A DNA stretch of 64,000 nucleotides from Candidatus Saccharimonadota bacterium (GCA_015655045.1 JAATFU010000005.1:186001-250000); one strand, 5' to 3'. Positions 1 to 8,916 are shown, numbered from the stretch's first letter. Numbers and translations: made by a program. Notes: a model not told the origin generated them from the sequence alone.

Positions 1-253
1 CGCTCTGAACCCAGCTATTATCTTTGAGTTCTGCTGGCGTATAGGCGATTGCGCGTTCGATGTTATCGATAACAGGTAATAATTTTAAAATAGCATTTGC
101 CTGTCCGGCTTCACGGGCCGCGACCTTCTCGCTATCGACACGCTTACGGTAATTTTCGAAGTCAGCTCGAGTTCGTTGCAAATCACTTGTGATTTCATTC
201 AATCGACGTTCGAACTCTAGATCTTTCTTGGTTTTTTTTGGACTATCAGCCAT
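1..253 (-). CDS. grpE: GrpE nucleotide exchange factor (3' part outside window)
   Basis: The first 84 residues are visible; the rest runs off the window edge. A lysine-rich N terminus leads into a long coiled coil containing DFENYRKR and then LLPVIDNIERA, both characteristic of GrpE, the nucleotide exchange factor that releases ADP from DnaK. The gene starts 3 nt after the hrcA stop codon, and its Shine-Dalgarno (GAGGAGG) lies inside the hrcA 3' end, so the two are probably co-transcribed and translationally coupled in the usual hrcA-grpE-dnaK order. Control by the CIRCE operator ahead of hrcA follows from that. Confidence 0.92.
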   Translation of the reverse strand, partial: MADSPKKTKKDLEFERRLNEITSDLQRTRADFENYRKRVDSEKVAAREAGQANAILKLLPVIDNIERAIAYTPAELKDNSWVQS

Positions 254-255
254 GA

Positions 256-972
256 TTATAATACCTCCTCTAACATAGCGCCGGCATGACGAACCAAACG
301 CATTACTTTTGCATAACTTTGGCGAGTTGAACCAAGTACCCCAATATAACTTCGATCACTGTATGGTGAACGAAAGCGACTAATGATCAAGCTCGCGCCA
401 CTCGTCTTACCAATTGGGTTTTCCGCCCCAATATAGACATTGAGTGGCTCATTGGGTGCTGCTTCGCGCAGCCATGGCTCCAGGTTATCAAGTAGACGAG
501 CCACTGCCTGGGTGTGGTTACCTTGGGCAAATTCAGGTTGAGAGAAAAGGTTACCAATTCCACTCATATATAGTTCGTCGCCAATCGTGGCGATACCGAG
601 GTTATGTGTCAACTCAACGAGACTATCAACTGCGCTCCGAATGGCTCGATCAGCATGATCGCCTCCATAATTATTAACTCGGGCTTCAATCGCTCTCGCA
701 CTGCGATCGAGGAGTAAGGGTTGTGGTTCATTCGCGTGTTGCTCATTGAGACTGTTAACGTAAAAACGGTATCCCGCGTCGGTTGGGACTCGGCCTGCAC
801 TCGTGTGTGGCTGAGCAATCAGCCCCATCTCTTCAAGCTTTGCCATTTCACTTCGTATCGTTGCACTGGAAACACCAAACAGCTTGGCCAACATGACACT
901 TCCAACAGGTGCCGCAATCTCGGCATGCTGTTCAATAATGGCGGCTAGTATCTGGATCTGACGTTCGGTCAT
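256..972 (-). CDS. hrcA: Heat-inducible transcription repressor HrcA, short form
   Basis: HrcA represses heat-shock operons by binding CIRCE when kept active by GroEL. The N-terminal winged helix is clear (MTERQIQILAAIIEQH, VSSATIRSEMAKLEEMGLI, then HTSAGRVPTDAGYRFYV). The C-terminal half keeps GAF-like elements and ends with RLVRHAGAMLEEVL. At 238 aa it is about 100 residues shorter than typical HrcA (~340), which suggests the inserted dimerisation region is missing or reduced. I chose the start at 972 because an upstream in-frame ATG at 1002 lies inside the CIRCE element, and because the -10 box ends 6 nt before 972, giving a leaderless mRNA. grpE follows directly. Confidence 0.93.
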   Translation of the reverse strand: MTERQIQILAAIIEQHAEIAAPVGSVMLAKLFGVSSATIRSEMAKLEEMGLIAQPHTSAGRVPTDAGYRFYVNSLNEQHANEPQPLLLDRSARAIEARVNNYGGDHADRAIRSAVDSLVELTHNLGIATIGDELYMSGIGNLFSQPEFAQGNHTQAVARLLDNLEPWLREAAPNEPLNVYIGAENPIGKTSGASLIISRFRSPYSDRSYIGVLGSTRQSYAKVMRLVRHAGAMLEEVL

Positions 973-978
973 GTTGTT

Positions 979-1006
979 ATTATAGCAAAATCTAGCACTC
1001 ATTCAA
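979..1006 (-). promoter_or_regulatory. hrcA promoter (leaderless type)
   Basis: On the minus strand TTGAAT (1006-1001), a 16-nt spacer and TATAAT (984-979) are followed by only six bases (AACAAC) before the hrcA ATG. Transcription should therefore start at or next to the A of the start codon. The -35 box and spacer lie within the CIRCE dyad, so HrcA binding would block the polymerase directly. Confidence 0.8.
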
Positions 1007-1018
1007 GTCGAGTGCTAG
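992..1018. promoter_or_regulatory. CIRCE operator
   Basis: A perfect inverted repeat CTAGCACTC-N9-GAGTGCTAG matches the CIRCE consensus (TTAGCACTC-N9-GAGTGCTAA) except at the outermost base of each arm. It lies 20 nt upstream of the hrcA start and overlaps its promoter, so HrcA autoregulates the hrcA-grpE operon. Confidence 0.96.
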
Positions 1019-1033
1019 ATGAAAGGATGTAGA

Positions 1034-1359
1034 TTATTCAGATAGTATCGTTTGCAGAACCTGAAAAAGTCTCCGCTTTTCCGCTTGTGCAAGCTCACCA
1101 ATGAATGCCTTAAGCCGACTCTTGTCAATTGCCCGTATCCGATCGCATGTCGCGCTTGATTTCTGATTCAGGACATTGACTGTAACACGAAATGGCCACG
1201 GTTGAATAGTAGAGGTCAGCGGTACAATAGCAACCGTTTGGAGATAGCCATTCATTTCGTCGGGAGAGACCACGATACACGGTCGGATCTTACACATTTC
1301 CGATCCCTTAGTAGGCTCGGAATCAAACCAATAACCGAGCTTTGCTTAAGACTGAGCAT
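1034..1359 (-). pseudogene. MazF/PemK-like toxin, frameshifted near its N terminus
   Basis: The frame from 1297 down to the stop encodes the core of a MazF-type mRNA interferase (KIRPCIVVSPDEMNGYLQ, then VAIVPLTS). The same frame reads upstream as YWFDSEPTKGSEMC, the conserved beginning of this family, but reaches the antitoxin's TAA with no start codon between. The natural start, ATG at 1359 overlapping the antitoxin end, reads MLSLKQSSV and then leaves the frame. Inserting one base after SSV would join it to YWFDSEPTKGSEM. The simplest reading is a 1-nt deletion around 1331-1335 that silences the toxin. Internal initiation at 1297 would give a protein lacking the N-terminal strand and loop. 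Recoding or a sequencing error cannot be excluded. Confidence 0.75.
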
Positions 1360-1660
1360 CATTGCCTTTTCTCCAGTCCTCGTACGACATTCCCTCCCAA
1401 GCAAGAGTGTCGAGTTCGTCGGATGCATTGGTGCGAAGATCGGCCAATTCTGCTGTAGGGTCACCATACCGTTCACCAAGCGTACCAATCTGCTCGTGCC
1501 ATCCTTCTCGTGTATCTATGGAGTTGCTAATGATGATCTGACCCTCTTTTGCCTCAAGGCTCACTGCATGAGTAAGCCCACTCATTGCAAGTAGCTCCTT
1601 TGGAAAGCGTACGGCAACACTATTGCCAGAAGTAGTAAGCGTGGTTCGGATTACATTCAT
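1346..1660 (-). CDS. MazE/AbrB-like antitoxin
   Basis: This 104-aa protein opens with a swapped-hairpin DNA-binding domain (TTLTTSGNSVAVRFPKELL) typical of AbrB/MazE antitoxins, followed by an acidic, flexible C-terminal tail that would bind the toxin (DPTAELADLRTNASDELDTL). It precedes the MazF-like gene and overlaps that gene's natural ATG by 14 nt, the usual coupled TA arrangement. I chose the start at 1660 because it follows a -10 box by six bases; an upstream in-frame ATG at 1681 would lie 5' of that promoter. Autoregulation is likely through the palindrome at the start codon. The antitoxin looks intact although its partner is frameshifted. Confidence 0.8.
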   Translation of the reverse strand: MNVIRTTLTTSGNSVAVRFPKELLAMSGLTHAVSLEAKEGQIIISNSIDTREGWHEQIGTLGERYGDPTAELADLRTNASDELDTLAWEGMSYEDWRKGNDAQS

Positions 1661-1695
1661 ACGTACATTGTACGTACACATGATAAAAATGTTAA
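1660..1695 (-). promoter_or_regulatory. Antitoxin promoter with overlapping palindromic operator
   Basis: On the minus strand TTAACA (1695-1690), a 17-nt spacer and TACAAT (1672-1667) are followed by six bases and the ATG. A 17-bp perfect palindrome, TACGTACA-T-TGTACGTA (1660-1676), covers the -10 box and the first base of the start codon. This is a likely operator for the antitoxin or the TA complex. Confidence 0.75.
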
Positions 1696-1730
1696 GAATT
1701 ATAGTTCATCAGAGCCGGAATTGCTACCTC

Positions 1731-2450
1731 CTAGACAGCACGTTCAATCGCATCAAGGAGGTCATGTGCTCGTAATCGAGCTTCATCATCGCCTCGATTG
1801 AAGGTATCACTATCCTTGTGAGCAATTTTATCGGTAATAGTAGCCGCTCGTTCGAGATCATCATTAATCACGAAGTGGTAGTAGGGCACTTCGAGCGCAT
1901 GACTCAGCTCATGAATGGCGCTCTCTCGTCGTTTTGGCCACTCGGCTTCAAATTCGGCCTGAGTAGCGTAGCGTTTTTTCAGGCGCGCTAGCCACGTCGT
2001 ATGGTCGGGAGGTACTAAGAAGATAGCTATCACATTCTTTGAGATATCTTTATATTCATCTATCCCCTGCACATCAATATCCGTAAGAGCAATCTTATGT
2101 TCAACATCTGCTTGCTTCACTTCTTCAATCGAAGTGCCATAAATATCTTCATGAACAAGCTTGGCTTCAATAAATGCATGGGCATCAAGCAGTTTACTAA
2201 TAGCTTCTTTCGATACGAAATGATAGTTAATACCGTCGACCTCCCACGTACCATTATTCTCGCGTGGAGCGCGAGTGGTATAGGAGACTATATCCCGGAA
2301 ATCAGCCGATTGGAGTAGCTTATTCTTGATAGTATCTTTTCCGGCACCCGAGATGCCCGCAAGCAGGGCAATGGCGGTTTCACTCACGACGCGTATTGCT
2401 TCGGCGCTCCGTTGGTAGTCTTTGACTTTGCGCACTAAATCTAAATCCAT
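1731..2450 (-). CDS. gmk: Guanylate kinase
   Basis: Converts GMP to GDP with ATP. A P-loop (GISGAGKDT, residues ~33-41) is followed by the GMP-binding SYTTRAPRENNGTWEVDG segment and the DIDVQG Walker-B-like strand, in the family order. At 239 aa it is longer than the usual ~200, with ~25 extra residues at the N terminus and a charged C-terminal tail. The P-loop has Asp after the Lys (GKDT) where GKST/GKGT is more usual. It is the last gene of the ftsH-murJ-lepA-gmk run. A TAGAAT box ends 5 nt upstream of its ATG, so it may also have its own leaderless promoter. Confidence 0.92.
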   Translation of the reverse strand: MDLDLVRKVKDYQRSAEAIRVVSETAIALLAGISGAGKDTIKNKLLQSADFRDIVSYTTRAPRENNGTWEVDGINYHFVSKEAISKLLDAHAFIEAKLVHEDIYGTSIEEVKQADVEHKIALTDIDVQGIDEYKDISKNVIAIFLVPPDHTTWLARLKKRYATQAEFEAEWPKRRESAIHELSHALEVPYYHFVINDDLERAATITDKIAHKDSDTFNRGDDEARLRAHDLLDAIERAV

Positions 2451-2465
2451 ACCTTATTCTAGCAC

Positions 2466-4244
2466 TTAGTCACGTCGAAGCATCACCGTAAAGGCCTCGG
2501 AAGGGATATCAACTTTACCAAAGCGTTTCATACGCTTCTTACCCTTAGCTTGTTTGGCGAGGACTTTTTTCTTGCGAGAGACATCCCCACCATATAAGCC
2601 CGTCGTTACATCTTTACGGTACGCGGAGAGATCGGCCCGCGCAATGAATTTGCCTCCGATTGCCGCCTGTAGAGCTACTTGAAAGTTCTGCCGCGGAATC
2701 ACCTCTTTTAACTTGTCGACGATTTCTCGACCGAGCGACTGAGCTTCACTGCGATGCGCCATAACGCTCAGGGCATCGACGATATTCCCGGCGACATAGA
2801 AATCGACGCGAACTAAGTCCTCGGCTCGATACGCATCGAGTTCATAGTTAAATGAGCCATAGCCACTCGTAACTGATTTGAGTTGATCATAAAAATCCGT
2901 GAGTAGGTTTGCCAGGGGCGCTTCAAAGCTAATTAAGGCTCGCTCATCGATATAGCTGAGATTATTCTGCTGGCCACGTTTATTGACAATTAACTGAATC
3001 ACCGCACCGATGTAGCTTTGTGGCACCACAATCTCACCCTTAATCCAAGGTTCTCGAATCTCGCGAACACGACTCACATCGGGCAGATCACTGGCGCTTT
3101 TGATATCAAGTTCTTCGCCTGATGAGAGGGTGACGTGATAGTCAGTGGAGGGGTTAGTCACCACGAGATCGAGGTTATATTCTCGCTCTAGTCGTTCGCG
3201 AATAATATCCATGTGAAGTAGCCCCAAGAAGCCAATGCGAACACCAAATCCAAGCACGGGCGAATTCTCCGGTTCAAATTGGAGCGCCGAATCACTTAAG
3301 CTCAACTTTTCAACGGCATCTTTTAAGTCTTGGTATTCGTCGTTACTGACTGGGAAAAAACCAGCATAGACAAATGGCTGGACAAGCTTATACCCAGGCA
3401 CTTGGCGATCGGTAAAGGCGCGTTTCGTCGTGACCGTATCACCCACTCGCGCATCTCGCGTCGTCCGAAGATTCGTCACGATATAGCCGATTTCACCTGT
3501 CGTAAGTTCCGTTCCAGCGTGCATACTCGGTTCCAGCGCCCCGACTTCAAGTGCTAAGCCAGCTCCATTATTGGCAATCATTTGGATGGTATCGGCTTTT
3601 TTAATGGTGCCATCAACCACCCGAACATACAGAATCACACCCCGATAATCATCATAGTAGCTATCGAATATGAGGGCTCTCGTTGGCGCATCGGCCTCAC
3701 CTTGCGGTGGAGCAATACGTTCGACAACCGCGTCAAGTACTGCTGGTACACCTTCGCCAGTTTTGGCGCTGATCTTAATAATGTCTTCTTCTTTACAGCC
3801 AAGCAAGTTGATCACTTCGGCTGTTACGCGTGGTACGTCAGCCGCTGGTAAATCAATCTTATTTAAGACCGGGATAATAGTTAGATCAGCAGCAAGGGCT
3901 AAATACACATTCGCGAGAGTTTGCGCTTGAATGCCCTGACTCGCATCAACGACTAGAATAGCGCCTTCGCAGGCTGCCAAAGAACGACTGACTTCATAGC
4001 TAAAATCAACATGTCCTGGCGTATCAATCAGGTTTAAATCATAGTCTTGATATTTCATGCGTACGGGCGCGAGTTTGATCGTAATTCCCTTCTCTCGTTC
4101 TAGATCCATGCTATCGAGTAGCTGCGACTTCATATCGCGCTTTTGGACAGTACCGGTAATCTCAAGCATTCGATCAGCGAGGGTCGACTTCCCATGATCA
4201 ATGTGGGCAATAATACAGAAATTTCGAATGTGGGCCTGGTTCAT
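2466..4244 (-). CDS. lepA: Elongation factor 4 (LepA)
   Basis: A ribosome-associated translational GTPase that acts on stalled or misassembled translating ribosomes. The G1 motif AHIDHGKSTL comes first, then EREKGITIK (switch I), DTPGHVDF (G3) and NKIDLP (G4), followed by EF-G-like domains and the LepA-specific C-terminal domain ending in KRFGKVDIPSEAFTVMLRRD. The length of 592 aa is normal. The start codon overlaps the murJ stop by 4 nt (ATGA), so translation is coupled. Nothing unusual is seen in the sequence. Confidence 0.97.
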   Translation of the reverse strand: MNQAHIRNFCIIAHIDHGKSTLADRMLEITGTVQKRDMKSQLLDSMDLEREKGITIKLAPVRMKYQDYDLNLIDTPGHVDFSYEVSRSLAACEGAILVVDASQGIQAQTLANVYLALAADLTIIPVLNKIDLPAADVPRVTAEVINLLGCKEEDIIKISAKTGEGVPAVLDAVVERIAPPQGEADAPTRALIFDSYYDDYRGVILYVRVVDGTIKKADTIQMIANNGAGLALEVGALEPSMHAGTELTTGEIGYIVTNLRTTRDARVGDTVTTKRAFTDRQVPGYKLVQPFVYAGFFPVSNDEYQDLKDAVEKLSLSDSALQFEPENSPVLGFGVRIGFLGLLHMDIIRERLEREYNLDLVVTNPSTDYHVTLSSGEELDIKSASDLPDVSRVREIREPWIKGEIVVPQSYIGAVIQLIVNKRGQQNNLSYIDERALISFEAPLANLLTDFYDQLKSVTSGYGSFNYELDAYRAEDLVRVDFYVAGNIVDALSVMAHRSEAQSLGREIVDKLKEVIPRQNFQVALQAAIGGKFIARADLSAYRKDVTTGLYGGDVSRKKKVLAKQAKGKKRMKRFGKVDIPSEAFTVMLRRD

Positions 4245-5869
4245 ATTGCCTTTGGACCGCTAAAGAATATCTTCTTGACCCGACTAATAATTGGATTCAC
4301 TTCGGGGAGTCTCATTGCTCGGCTCAGAGCGACGTAGGCTACTATATTAATAAGAACGATCGCGGCGAACTTTGGAAAGGTCGACAGAAAGCTCTGGTCA
4401 TAGGCCTTAAGCGGCAACCAGGTAACCGTTAGGTAGGTAATGACAGCCATAAAGCCAGTGGCGCTCGCCATACGTGCAATGGCATGTATAAATACCATAT
4501 CAAACAAACCTTTGATGCGACGCGACATAATGGTAAATAAGATAGCCACTTCGACGACCGAGACAATTGTAGCTGCCCAGGCAAGCCCATACGCACCGAG
4601 GCCAAGTCCAAGGGTGAACCAGACTGCCAGGGTAATGTTCAGTCCAATGGTAAAGAATGAAATGTAGAGCGGCGTTTTGGTATCTTGTTGGGCATAGAAA
4701 CTTTTAGCCGAGATGAAGTAGATACTGCGAAACAGGATTGCAATCGCCAGGATCCCTAAGATACTAGCCATGAGGTTGTCTCCCCCATTCTTAATGAAGT
4801 TCACTAGGTAGCCTCGGCCAAAGAATGCAATCACCGTCACCGGAAGGGCAATCCAGATAATTACCCGGAGCACTGCCTGCAGTTCACTTTTAAACAGATC
4901 CGGTCGACCCTGACCCAGTCGTTCGGCCATCTTCGGGAAAGCAGCTGTACTAATGGCGACTCCCACGAGGTTAATCGGAACATAAGATAGCGCGCTTGCT
5001 TGTTGGTAGGCGCGGACAGTTCCGGCAAGCATGCGAGATGCCAGGTTGGTTTCAACGATACTATTAACGTAGTCGATACTCTGATCAAGCGAACGAGCTG
5101 GCAAGAGCGAGAGGACTTTACGAAACCCTTTATTCTTCCAGTAGATCTTGAACCGGTAGTCAAAGCCCATACCAATCAGTCCGATACTACTTATAAGTAG
5201 CTGCAAGATCGAACCAAGTACTACTCCCAAGGCTACCCCCATGATGCCACCTTCAAAAATTTGCCATCCAAACAGATTAATACCATTAGTGAAGAATAAG
5301 GCGCCAATAATGATACCGACGTTATACATGGTTGGGGCAAGGGCAAAGAAGGTAAACCGTCCTACCGCCTGTTGCATACTGGCAAGTACCGTTGCGATGG
5401 CAAAGAGGAAGGGATTCACCGCAATCACTCGCATCATACTGACCGCTAAAGCCCGGCTTGATTCATCGAGTCCCGGTCCGACAACATAGTGGACGAGTGG
5501 TTCGGCAAATATGATAATGAGTACGCTCGTAATCAGGGTAATAATCGCCATTAAGTTGAGCATGCTCGTCGAGAGTTCCCAAGCCGATTTCTTATTGCCA
5601 GCTGCGAGACGCTGATTAAAAACTGGAATAAACGTCACGCTCAGTGCACCCGAAACGAGCACAAAGAACATGAAGTCAGGAATCGTGAAGGCAACAGTAT
5701 AGGCATCGATGCCCTGGGGATAGGTTACATAGTACAGACCATTTAGTTGGCGATCACGGATGAGCCCTAATACACTTGAAAGGAGCGTTGACCCCGCCAG
5801 GAGCGCCGCCGCCATCGAGATAGGCAGTTTACGATTAGCGCGAGCGACGGTGCTTTGAAGGCGTCCCAT
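4241..5869 (-). CDS. murJ: Lipid II flippase MurJ
   Basis: A polytopic membrane protein of 542 aa with about 14 hydrophobic segments. It belongs to the MurJ/MviN family that moves lipid II across the cytoplasmic membrane for peptidoglycan synthesis. The N terminus carries the conserved LLSSVLGLIRDRQLNGLYY and PDFMFFVLVSGALSVTFIPVF-like segments. It lies between ftsH and lepA with an 11-nt gap and a 4-nt overlap respectively, so it is part of the same operon. It indicates that this cell makes its own peptidoglycan. Confidence 0.93.
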   Translation of the reverse strand: MGRLQSTVARANRKLPISMAAALLAGSTLLSSVLGLIRDRQLNGLYYVTYPQGIDAYTVAFTIPDFMFFVLVSGALSVTFIPVFNQRLAAGNKKSAWELSTSMLNLMAIITLITSVLIIIFAEPLVHYVVGPGLDESSRALAVSMMRVIAVNPFLFAIATVLASMQQAVGRFTFFALAPTMYNVGIIIGALFFTNGINLFGWQIFEGGIMGVALGVVLGSILQLLISSIGLIGMGFDYRFKIYWKNKGFRKVLSLLPARSLDQSIDYVNSIVETNLASRMLAGTVRAYQQASALSYVPINLVGVAISTAAFPKMAERLGQGRPDLFKSELQAVLRVIIWIALPVTVIAFFGRGYLVNFIKNGGDNLMASILGILAIAILFRSIYFISAKSFYAQQDTKTPLYISFFTIGLNITLAVWFTLGLGLGAYGLAWAATIVSVVEVAILFTIMSRRIKGLFDMVFIHAIARMASATGFMAVITYLTVTWLPLKAYDQSFLSTFPKFAAIVLINIVAYVALSRAMRLPEVNPIISRVKKIFFSGPKAI

Positions 5870-5880
5870 AGTCTAGCTAT

Positions 5881-7755
5881 CTACGCCGCCTGGCTATAGA
5901 GTTGAGCCTCTTTGGGAAGTGATGCGTCTTTTAAGAGCTTCACGACTTGGCTCTCATCAAGCGTTTCCTCGACAAGTAAAGCTTTAGCAAGCTTGTCGAG
6001 ACTTGGACGGTTATGGGTAATCACCAGTTCAGCCCGACGAGCGGCTTCTTGGATGAGTTGCGCGACTTCAAGGTCGATTTCTTTAGCGGTGTCTTCACTA
6101 TATGGTCGCTCGTGTGTCATGCGCTCAAACATCATACTGCCATTATCCTCATGGAATACCTGGTCACGTAGCTTACTGCCCATACCCTGTTCAATCACCA
6201 TGTCTCGTGCAATCTCAGTCGCGTGACGAAGATCTGAACCTGCACCTGTAGTAATACCATCGGCACCATATATCAGCTTTTCGGCAATACGGCCAGCCAT
6301 CGCCCGGGCCAATACATCCTTAAATTCATAGATGTTGGTGTAGATTGTATCTTCCGGAGGAAGGAACCAGGTGACACCACCAGTCCCTCCACGGGGGATG
6401 ATCGTCACTTTATGGACAGGATCGCTATCGGGGAGAACGTGGCCGACAAGGGCATGACCTGCTTCGTGGTAGGCGGTGGTTTCCTTATCCTTTTGACTCA
6501 TAACCATACTCTTACGTTCTGGGCCAATGGCAACTTTCTCAAATGCTTCGGTTAGATCTGCGTTAGAGATCTTCTTGGCGTTACGTCGGGCAGCTACAAT
6601 CGCAGCTTCGTTAGCCATATTCGCAAGGTCAGCACCAGACGAACCAGCAGTTTTGGCAGCGAGGGCATCGAGGTTGACAGTCTCGTCAGCTGGCTTCTTC
6701 TTAAAGTGGACTTTTAAAATAGCTTCCCGATCTTTTCGTTCGGGCAAGGTAATATTTGTGCGACGGTCAAAACGACCCGGACGCAGCAAGGCTGCATCGA
6801 GCACGTCAGCGCGGTTGGTTGCCGCCAACACAATAACGTTAGTGCCCGTCTCAAAACCGTCCATTTCAACAAGAATCTGGTTCAGGGTTTGTTCACGTTC
6901 GTCGTGTCCGCCACCCATACCGCTCCCGCGCTTTCGGCCGACCGCATCAATCTCATCGATGAAGATAATGGCTGGTGCATTTTTCTTCGCTTTGGCAAAC
7001 AAGTCTCGCACCCGGGAAGCACCCACACCGACAAACATCTCTACAAATTCTGAACCAGAAATCGAGAAGAATGGCACGTTGGCTTCACCGGCAACGGCTC
7101 GCGCAAGCAGCGTTTTACCTGTACCCGGATTCCCTACGAGCAGCACACCCTTTGGAATCTTTGCGCCTAAAGCCTCGTATTTCTTAGGGTGCTTCAGAAA
7201 GTCGACTACCTCTTCAAGGTCTTGTTTGGCCGATTCGTTACCAGCAATATCATCAAAGAGAACTTTCTCTTTATCAAGGCCATAGAGCTTGGCTTTTGAT
7301 TTACCAAAACCAAGGGCTTGGTTATTCTGACCCTGTGCCTGACGCATCATAAACATAAAGAAGGCGGCAATTAAGACTACGGGGATAATGATAACGGCCA
7401 GATTCCACACGGTATCACCTGTCGTTGAGGGAGTCGTGATTGAAACTTGGACTTTCGCATCTTTATTGAGACCCTGGTCTTGAATACTACTTCCCTGTTC
7501 TTTGGTCGTTTTCTCGGTGGGTGCGTCACTACCTTTTGGCGTCACCTTAATGTCATTACCCTGAATCTCTAACTTACTAATATCGCCTGCGTTTGCTTGG
7601 TTGATGACATCAGAGATTGGTACCTGTTTGAGGTTGTCATGCGGAGAGACGACGGCGACGAGAATAAGGACAATGAATACGAGTATCGCCCAAAATAGTG
7701 TGAGTCGAACCGCGTTACTTGCCTTCTTTTGTGGGGGTTGTGATTTTGCTGCCAT
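5881..7755 (-). CDS. ftsH: ATP-dependent zinc metalloprotease FtsH
   Basis: A membrane-bound AAA+ protease that degrades misassembled membrane proteins and regulators. Two N-terminal membrane segments flank an extracytoplasmic region (residues ~20-135). The AAA module has Walker A GNPGTGKT, Walker B IIFIDEID and an SRH region around [19 protein letters not shown]. The protease domain has the zinc motif HEAGH. The length (624 aa) is typical. It appears to be the first gene of the ftsH-murJ-lepA-gmk run. A GAAAGG Shine-Dalgarno-like sequence lies somewhat far (about 15 nt) from the ATG. Confidence 0.97.
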   Translation of the reverse strand: MAAKSQPPQKKASNAVRLTLFWAILVFIVLILVAVVSPHDNLKQVPISDVINQANAGDISKLEIQGNDIKVTPKGSDAPTEKTTKEQGSSIQDQGLNKDAKVQVSITTPSTTGDTVWNLAVIIIPVVLIAAFFMFMMRQAQGQNNQALGFGKSKAKLYGLDKEKVLFDDIAGNESAKQDLEEVVDFLKHPKKYEALGAKIPKGVLLVGNPGTGKTLLARAVAGEANVPFFSISGSEFVEMFVGVGASRVRDLFAKAKKNAPAIIFIDEIDAVGRKRGSGMGGGHDEREQTLNQILVEMDGFETGTNVIVLAATNRADVLDAALLRPGRFDRRTNITLPERKDREAILKVHFKKKPADETVNLDALAAKTAGSSGADLANMANEAAIVAARRNAKKISNADLTEAFEKVAIGPERKSMVMSQKDKETTAYHEAGHALVGHVLPDSDPVHKVTIIPRGGTGGVTWFLPPEDTIYTNIYEFKDVLARAMAGRIAEKLIYGADGITTGAGSDLRHATEIARDMVIEQGMGSKLRDQVFHEDNGSMMFERMTHERPYSEDTAKEIDLEVAQLIQEAARRAELVITHNRPSLDKLAKALLVEETLDESQVVKLLKDASLPKEAQLYSQAA

Positions 7756-7863
7756 ATAAAACTATTGTGTCCTTTCAGAGTTGTATCAAGATAGAGGATT
7801 TCACTCCTATTATTTTAGCATTAACTGAGGGTTTTAGGCAACGAGAAGAGAGTGTAAGCTCCA

Positions 7864-8754
7864 TTACCTGGGGCTCGAGACATTCTCGATCGTAAAGCTG
7901 GTTGCTTGAATGCGAAGCTGAACCTGCTTCATGACATGATGCACGGTACCAGCTTTGGCGGTCTTGATCGCAAGGAGCGCTCGACTCCGCTGAGGTCGAG
8001 TGGGAGAAATCCCTTTGAGTTGTTCTATAAAGGCCGCCCGCAGTAACTCATCGGCCGTCTGGTCATCAATTGAAACGAATAGATAGCGCGGGTACGTCGT
8101 TAAGCCTCCCAGGAGAGTCGTTGTCTCGGTATCAATCGCACGTTTCAATTCAACCTGACGAGCACGCAGTGCCCATAGTTGTCGTTTCTCATCTTCCCCT
8201 ACGGCTTTGAGTTGACGTCGCAGCCGGTTGCGAAGATAGGCATCTGTAGCGTTGGTACTATCTTCGTGCCACTGAAGGGTATGGTCCGTGGCATAGGTTA
8301 CTATTTCTTGTTTTGTCATGCCAAGAAGTGGCCGAACAATATCTGAGTCAAGGACCGCAAGCCCCCTCCAGCCCGTACCACGACTGAGGTTAATGGCAAT
8401 TGTTTCCACTACATCATCGGCATGATGTGCCGTCACCAGTTGGACCTGATACTTCTTCGCGACCGAACGCAGAAAGCGATAGCGTCGAGATCGAGCCTGC
8501 TCCTCACTTGTATGCGTCCCAAGCTCCTCGCGTTTTGTTTCAAATGGTATGCCATAGGTTGTTGCGAGGGTATGTACAAATTGAGCGTCTTCGGCCGAGT
8601 CGGTTCGAATACCATGATCAAAGTGCGCTACCACAAGCTTTAGTCCGGGAGTATGCACGAGCATATCCAGCAAGACAACCGAATCAACCCCACCGCTCAC
8701 AGCGATAACGTAATGCCCCGTAGGGAGAGTTAGCCGACTCGTTTGTACACCCAT
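7864..8754 (-). CDS. tilS: tRNA(Ile)-lysidine synthase TilS
   Basis: TilS converts C34 of the CAU-anticodon tRNA-Ile2 to lysidine, switching its identity from Met to Ile. The PP-loop SGGVDSVVLLDML near residue 20 and the VTAHHADDVVETIAINLSRG segment identify the N-type ATP pyrophosphatase core. At 296 aa it has a short C-terminal part compared with E. coli TilS (~430). Its substrate is probably the tRNA-Ile2 at 23087-23162 in this window. The 5' end overlaps a small membrane-protein gene by 25 nt. Confidence 0.92.
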   Translation of the reverse strand: MGVQTSRLTLPTGHYVIAVSGGVDSVVLLDMLVHTPGLKLVVAHFDHGIRTDSAEDAQFVHTLATTYGIPFETKREELGTHTSEEQARSRRYRFLRSVAKKYQVQLVTAHHADDVVETIAINLSRGTGWRGLAVLDSDIVRPLLGMTKQEIVTYATDHTLQWHEDSTNATDAYLRNRLRRQLKAVGEDEKRQLWALRARQVELKRAIDTETTTLLGGLTTYPRYLFVSIDDQTADELLRAAFIEQLKGISPTRPQRSRALLAIKTAKAGTVHHVMKQVQLRIQATSFTIENVSSPR

Positions 8755-8900
8755 ACACCGAGCCAGATGCCGAACAGACCACCTACAGTTCCCGCTAGAA
8801 TGCTCCAGATATCGAGAAAGTCCTTATCACCAAATAGAAAAGGCACGTAGCCACCCGCTATACCAAAGACGGTCGCAAAGAGAGTTAAAACTGTCTTCAT
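8730..8900 (-). CDS. Small two-helix membrane protein (56 aa)
   Basis: The reading frame encodes 56 residues with two hydrophobic stretches (FATVFGIAGGYVPFLF and ILAGTVGGLFGIWLGVWV) and a short basic end (YKRVG). A TATACT box lies 8 nt upstream of the ATG, as in many leaderless genes here. The stop falls 25 nt inside tilS, so the two are probably expressed together. No family or function is recognised. The Gly-rich second helix suggests helix packing, possibly as an oligomer. Confidence 0.65.
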   Translation of the reverse strand: MKTVLTLFATVFGIAGGYVPFLFGDKDFLDIWSILAGTVGGLFGIWLGVWVYKRVG

Positions 8901-8916
8901 ATGCTCTTAGTATACC

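Noticed and set aside
1346-1348. Deliberate stop-codon readthrough joining antitoxin and toxin
   Set aside because: The toxin motif is in frame with the antitoxin, but a natural ATG for the toxin exists in the other frame, so a one-base deletion explains the data more simply. Kept only as an alternative.
6527-7285. 252-aa open frame antisense to ftsH
   Set aside because: It mirrors the conserved AAA+ domain codons of ftsH on the opposite strand and has no gene-like signals of its own.
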